Shown here: one piece after another, positions 63,172 through 64,000 of the stretch
Layout: every line of letters begins with the position of its first letter
Numbering within the stretch: position 1 is the stretch's first letter
Source of the DNA: CAXBNB01 sp040222275
Lineage (GTDB): Bacteria; Bacteroidota; Bacteroidia; Cytophagales; Cyclobacteriaceae
Direction of reading: 5' to 3'
DNA length: 64,000 nt
Assembly: GCA_040222275.1 (NCBI GenBank)
Contig: JAVKDJ010000022.1
Location: forward strand, 40,099 to 104,098
Notes under the pieces: model-generated
Told to the model about the DNA's origin: nothing
The model's input: only the letters and a program-made list of their open reading frames with translations
Databases searched by the model: none
Translations under genes and position numbers: made by a program

Positions 63172-63582
63172 CTATTTATTTGTTTTGTTCCGCCATATTT
63201 CCAACCTTTGTTCTGCGCTGAGAATGCTCCCATCCGCCAATACATAGGGTGATACACGACGTTTCCATTTAAGGAATTTTTTGTATTCAAAAGCCAATTC
63301 CCTGGCAGCTCCTTCTGTTTTTCTTATCTGTAAACTTCCGTCGGTCCTGAAATTCCTGAATACCTCCTTTTCCTGAACAGGAATAGTTTTGTTCTTCCAA
63401 AAGTTTTCAAATGATACAATGGCTTCATTGTAATTTGCTGTGGGATCATTCATTATTTTCACCCAGTTTGGTGTGTTTTCATTTCCACCGGCTCTGCCCT
63501 GAGCCATTAAGGTTGTGTTTAGTAGAAGCAAAAGAGCCGTTCCTAAAGAAAAAAAGCTGTACAGTTTTTTTAATTGTTTCAT
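63172..63582 (-). CDS. Small secreted protein paired with the BNR-repeat protein
   Basis: 136 residues with a signal peptide about 1-27 (ALLLLLNTTLMAQ). The mature part is basic, helical and contains NWVKIMNDPTANYNEAIVSF ENFWKNK and EYKKFLKWKRRVSPYV. I do not recognise a named family. It precedes the BNR-repeat T9SS protein gene by 24 bases on the same strand, so the two are surely one operon; a chaperone or complex partner is possible. Confidence 0.75.
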   Translation of the reverse strand: MKQLKKLYSFFSLGTALLLLLNTTLMAQGRAGGNENTPNWVKIMNDPTANYNEAIVSFENFWKNKTIPVQEKEVFRNFRTDGSLQIRKTEGAARELAFEYKKFLKWKRRVSPYVLADGSILSAEQRLEIWRNKTNK

Positions 63583-63907
63583 TTTGTGTTTGGTTTAGTT
63601 TGAATATTATTTTTTATGCATGCGAGGTTTTCATGGACTAACACACATATGGCAAAATCAAATCTATAATATTTTGATTGAACATTCATTCAATTTATAA
63701 ACATTTTTATACCTTATCAAAAAAAAATGTATTCACATGTCGGACTTTCTGTATTCTTAATCAGCTACAGTTTTGCCTATTTGAATAAATTATCTTTCAA
63801 TGAAAAGGCATCCTAGTTTTGAAAAGAAAATGACCTCAAAGTGATTCCTAAGGTTTTCGACTAGTGTAAAGATTTGTTAATAACCGAATTAATATTATTT
63901 TTGTCCT
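63583..63907. other. 325-bp AT-rich intergenic region
   Basis: Promoter region of the BNR operon on the left and, on the right, the end of an insertion sequence whose terminal repeat cannot be located because its other end is outside the window. Nothing else recognised. Confidence 0.45.
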
Positions 63908-64000
63908 ATGGCAAGAAAGGGACGAAAGTTGATATTGAGTGAAGATGACCAAAAAACATTGATTGCTACCTCAAGGGCACATAGTGCTGGCCACAGGGAT
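63908..64000 (+). CDS. IS630-family transposase, N-terminal fragment (runs off right edge)
   Basis: The 31 visible codons read MARKGRKLILSEDDQKTLIA TSRAHSAGHRD. The pattern of a basic start, L-x-L-[ST]-E-[ED]-[ED]-x-x-x-L and [ST]-R-[AS]-x-[ST]-A-x-H-R is the beginning of the helix-turn-helix of IS630/Tc1-like transposases. The DDE catalytic part would lie to the right of the window. Short evidence, so the call is moderate. Confidence 0.6.
   Translation, partial: MARKGRKLILSEDDQKTLIATSRAHSAGHRD

Overview
The window looks like a chromosomal segment of a Bacteroidota bacterium, probably Cytophagales-like. The taxon is inferred from gene content: two proteins with type IX secretion (Por) C-terminal sorting tails, two SusC/SusD pairs, an ECF sigma/FecR anti-sigma pair feeding a SusC with an STN domain, a TRAP transporter, GH97, DUF1080, UMF1-family MFS and SatD/DUF3307 families, and weak ribosome binding sites. 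No phage or conjugation genes and no CRISPR array were seen. The only insertion-sequence trace is the first 93 bases of an IS630-like transposase at the right edge.

Layout. 1-148: N-terminus of an ECF sigma factor running off the left edge. 238-6471: giant secreted beta-repeat protein with a T9SS tail. 7.1-13.9 kb: acyl-CoA dehydrogenase, an ECF sigma factor overlapping a fused anti-sigma/TonB protein, an M1 aminopeptidase lipoprotein and a small secreted protein. 14.0-17.1 kb (+): MFS transporter, overlapping PlsC-type acyltransferase, ArsC. 17.5-17.8 kb: tRNA-Ser(GCT) and tRNA-Arg(TCT), each followed by a terminator. 18.1-22.0 kb: DtxR-family metalloregulator divergent from a TonB receptor/thioredoxin pair, with a palindrome inside the receptor promoter. 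22.2-23.7 kb: SatD/DUF3307 operon behind an array of ATCGAT sites.

23.8-32.8 kb (-): a polysaccharide utilisation locus (sigma, FecR, SusC with STN, SusD, terminator, GH97). 32.9-33.9 kb: a cluster of palindromic repeats, one of which carries a GIY-YIG nuclease gene between its arms. 33.9-43.3 kb (-): an eight-gene hexuronate block (SDR oxidoreductase, UxuA, DUF1080 protein, Gfo/Idh/MocA oxidoreductase, UxaC, TRAP DctP-DctQ-DctM), with a LacI-family regulator divergent at 43.6 kb. Glucuronate imported by the TRAP system would become fructuronate, mannonate and then 2-keto-3-deoxygluconate. The DUF1080 and Gfo/Idh proteins suggest an added oxidative route for breaking glycosides. 44.7-45.5 kb: four tandem copies of a 201-bp repeat running into the end of tdh.

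45.5-47.8 kb: threonine dehydrogenase, a divergent TetR regulator and a small membrane protein. 47.8-60.0 kb (-): a second SusC/SusD locus in which the usual glycoside hydrolases are replaced by an endonuclease/exonuclease/phosphatase-family lipoprotein and a beta-propeller/phosphoesterase lipoprotein, with a further TonB receptor. 60.8-63.6 kb (-): a secreted BNR-repeat protein with T9SS tail and its small partner. Coordinates and motifs were read from the sequence; functions are assigned by family recognition without database searches.
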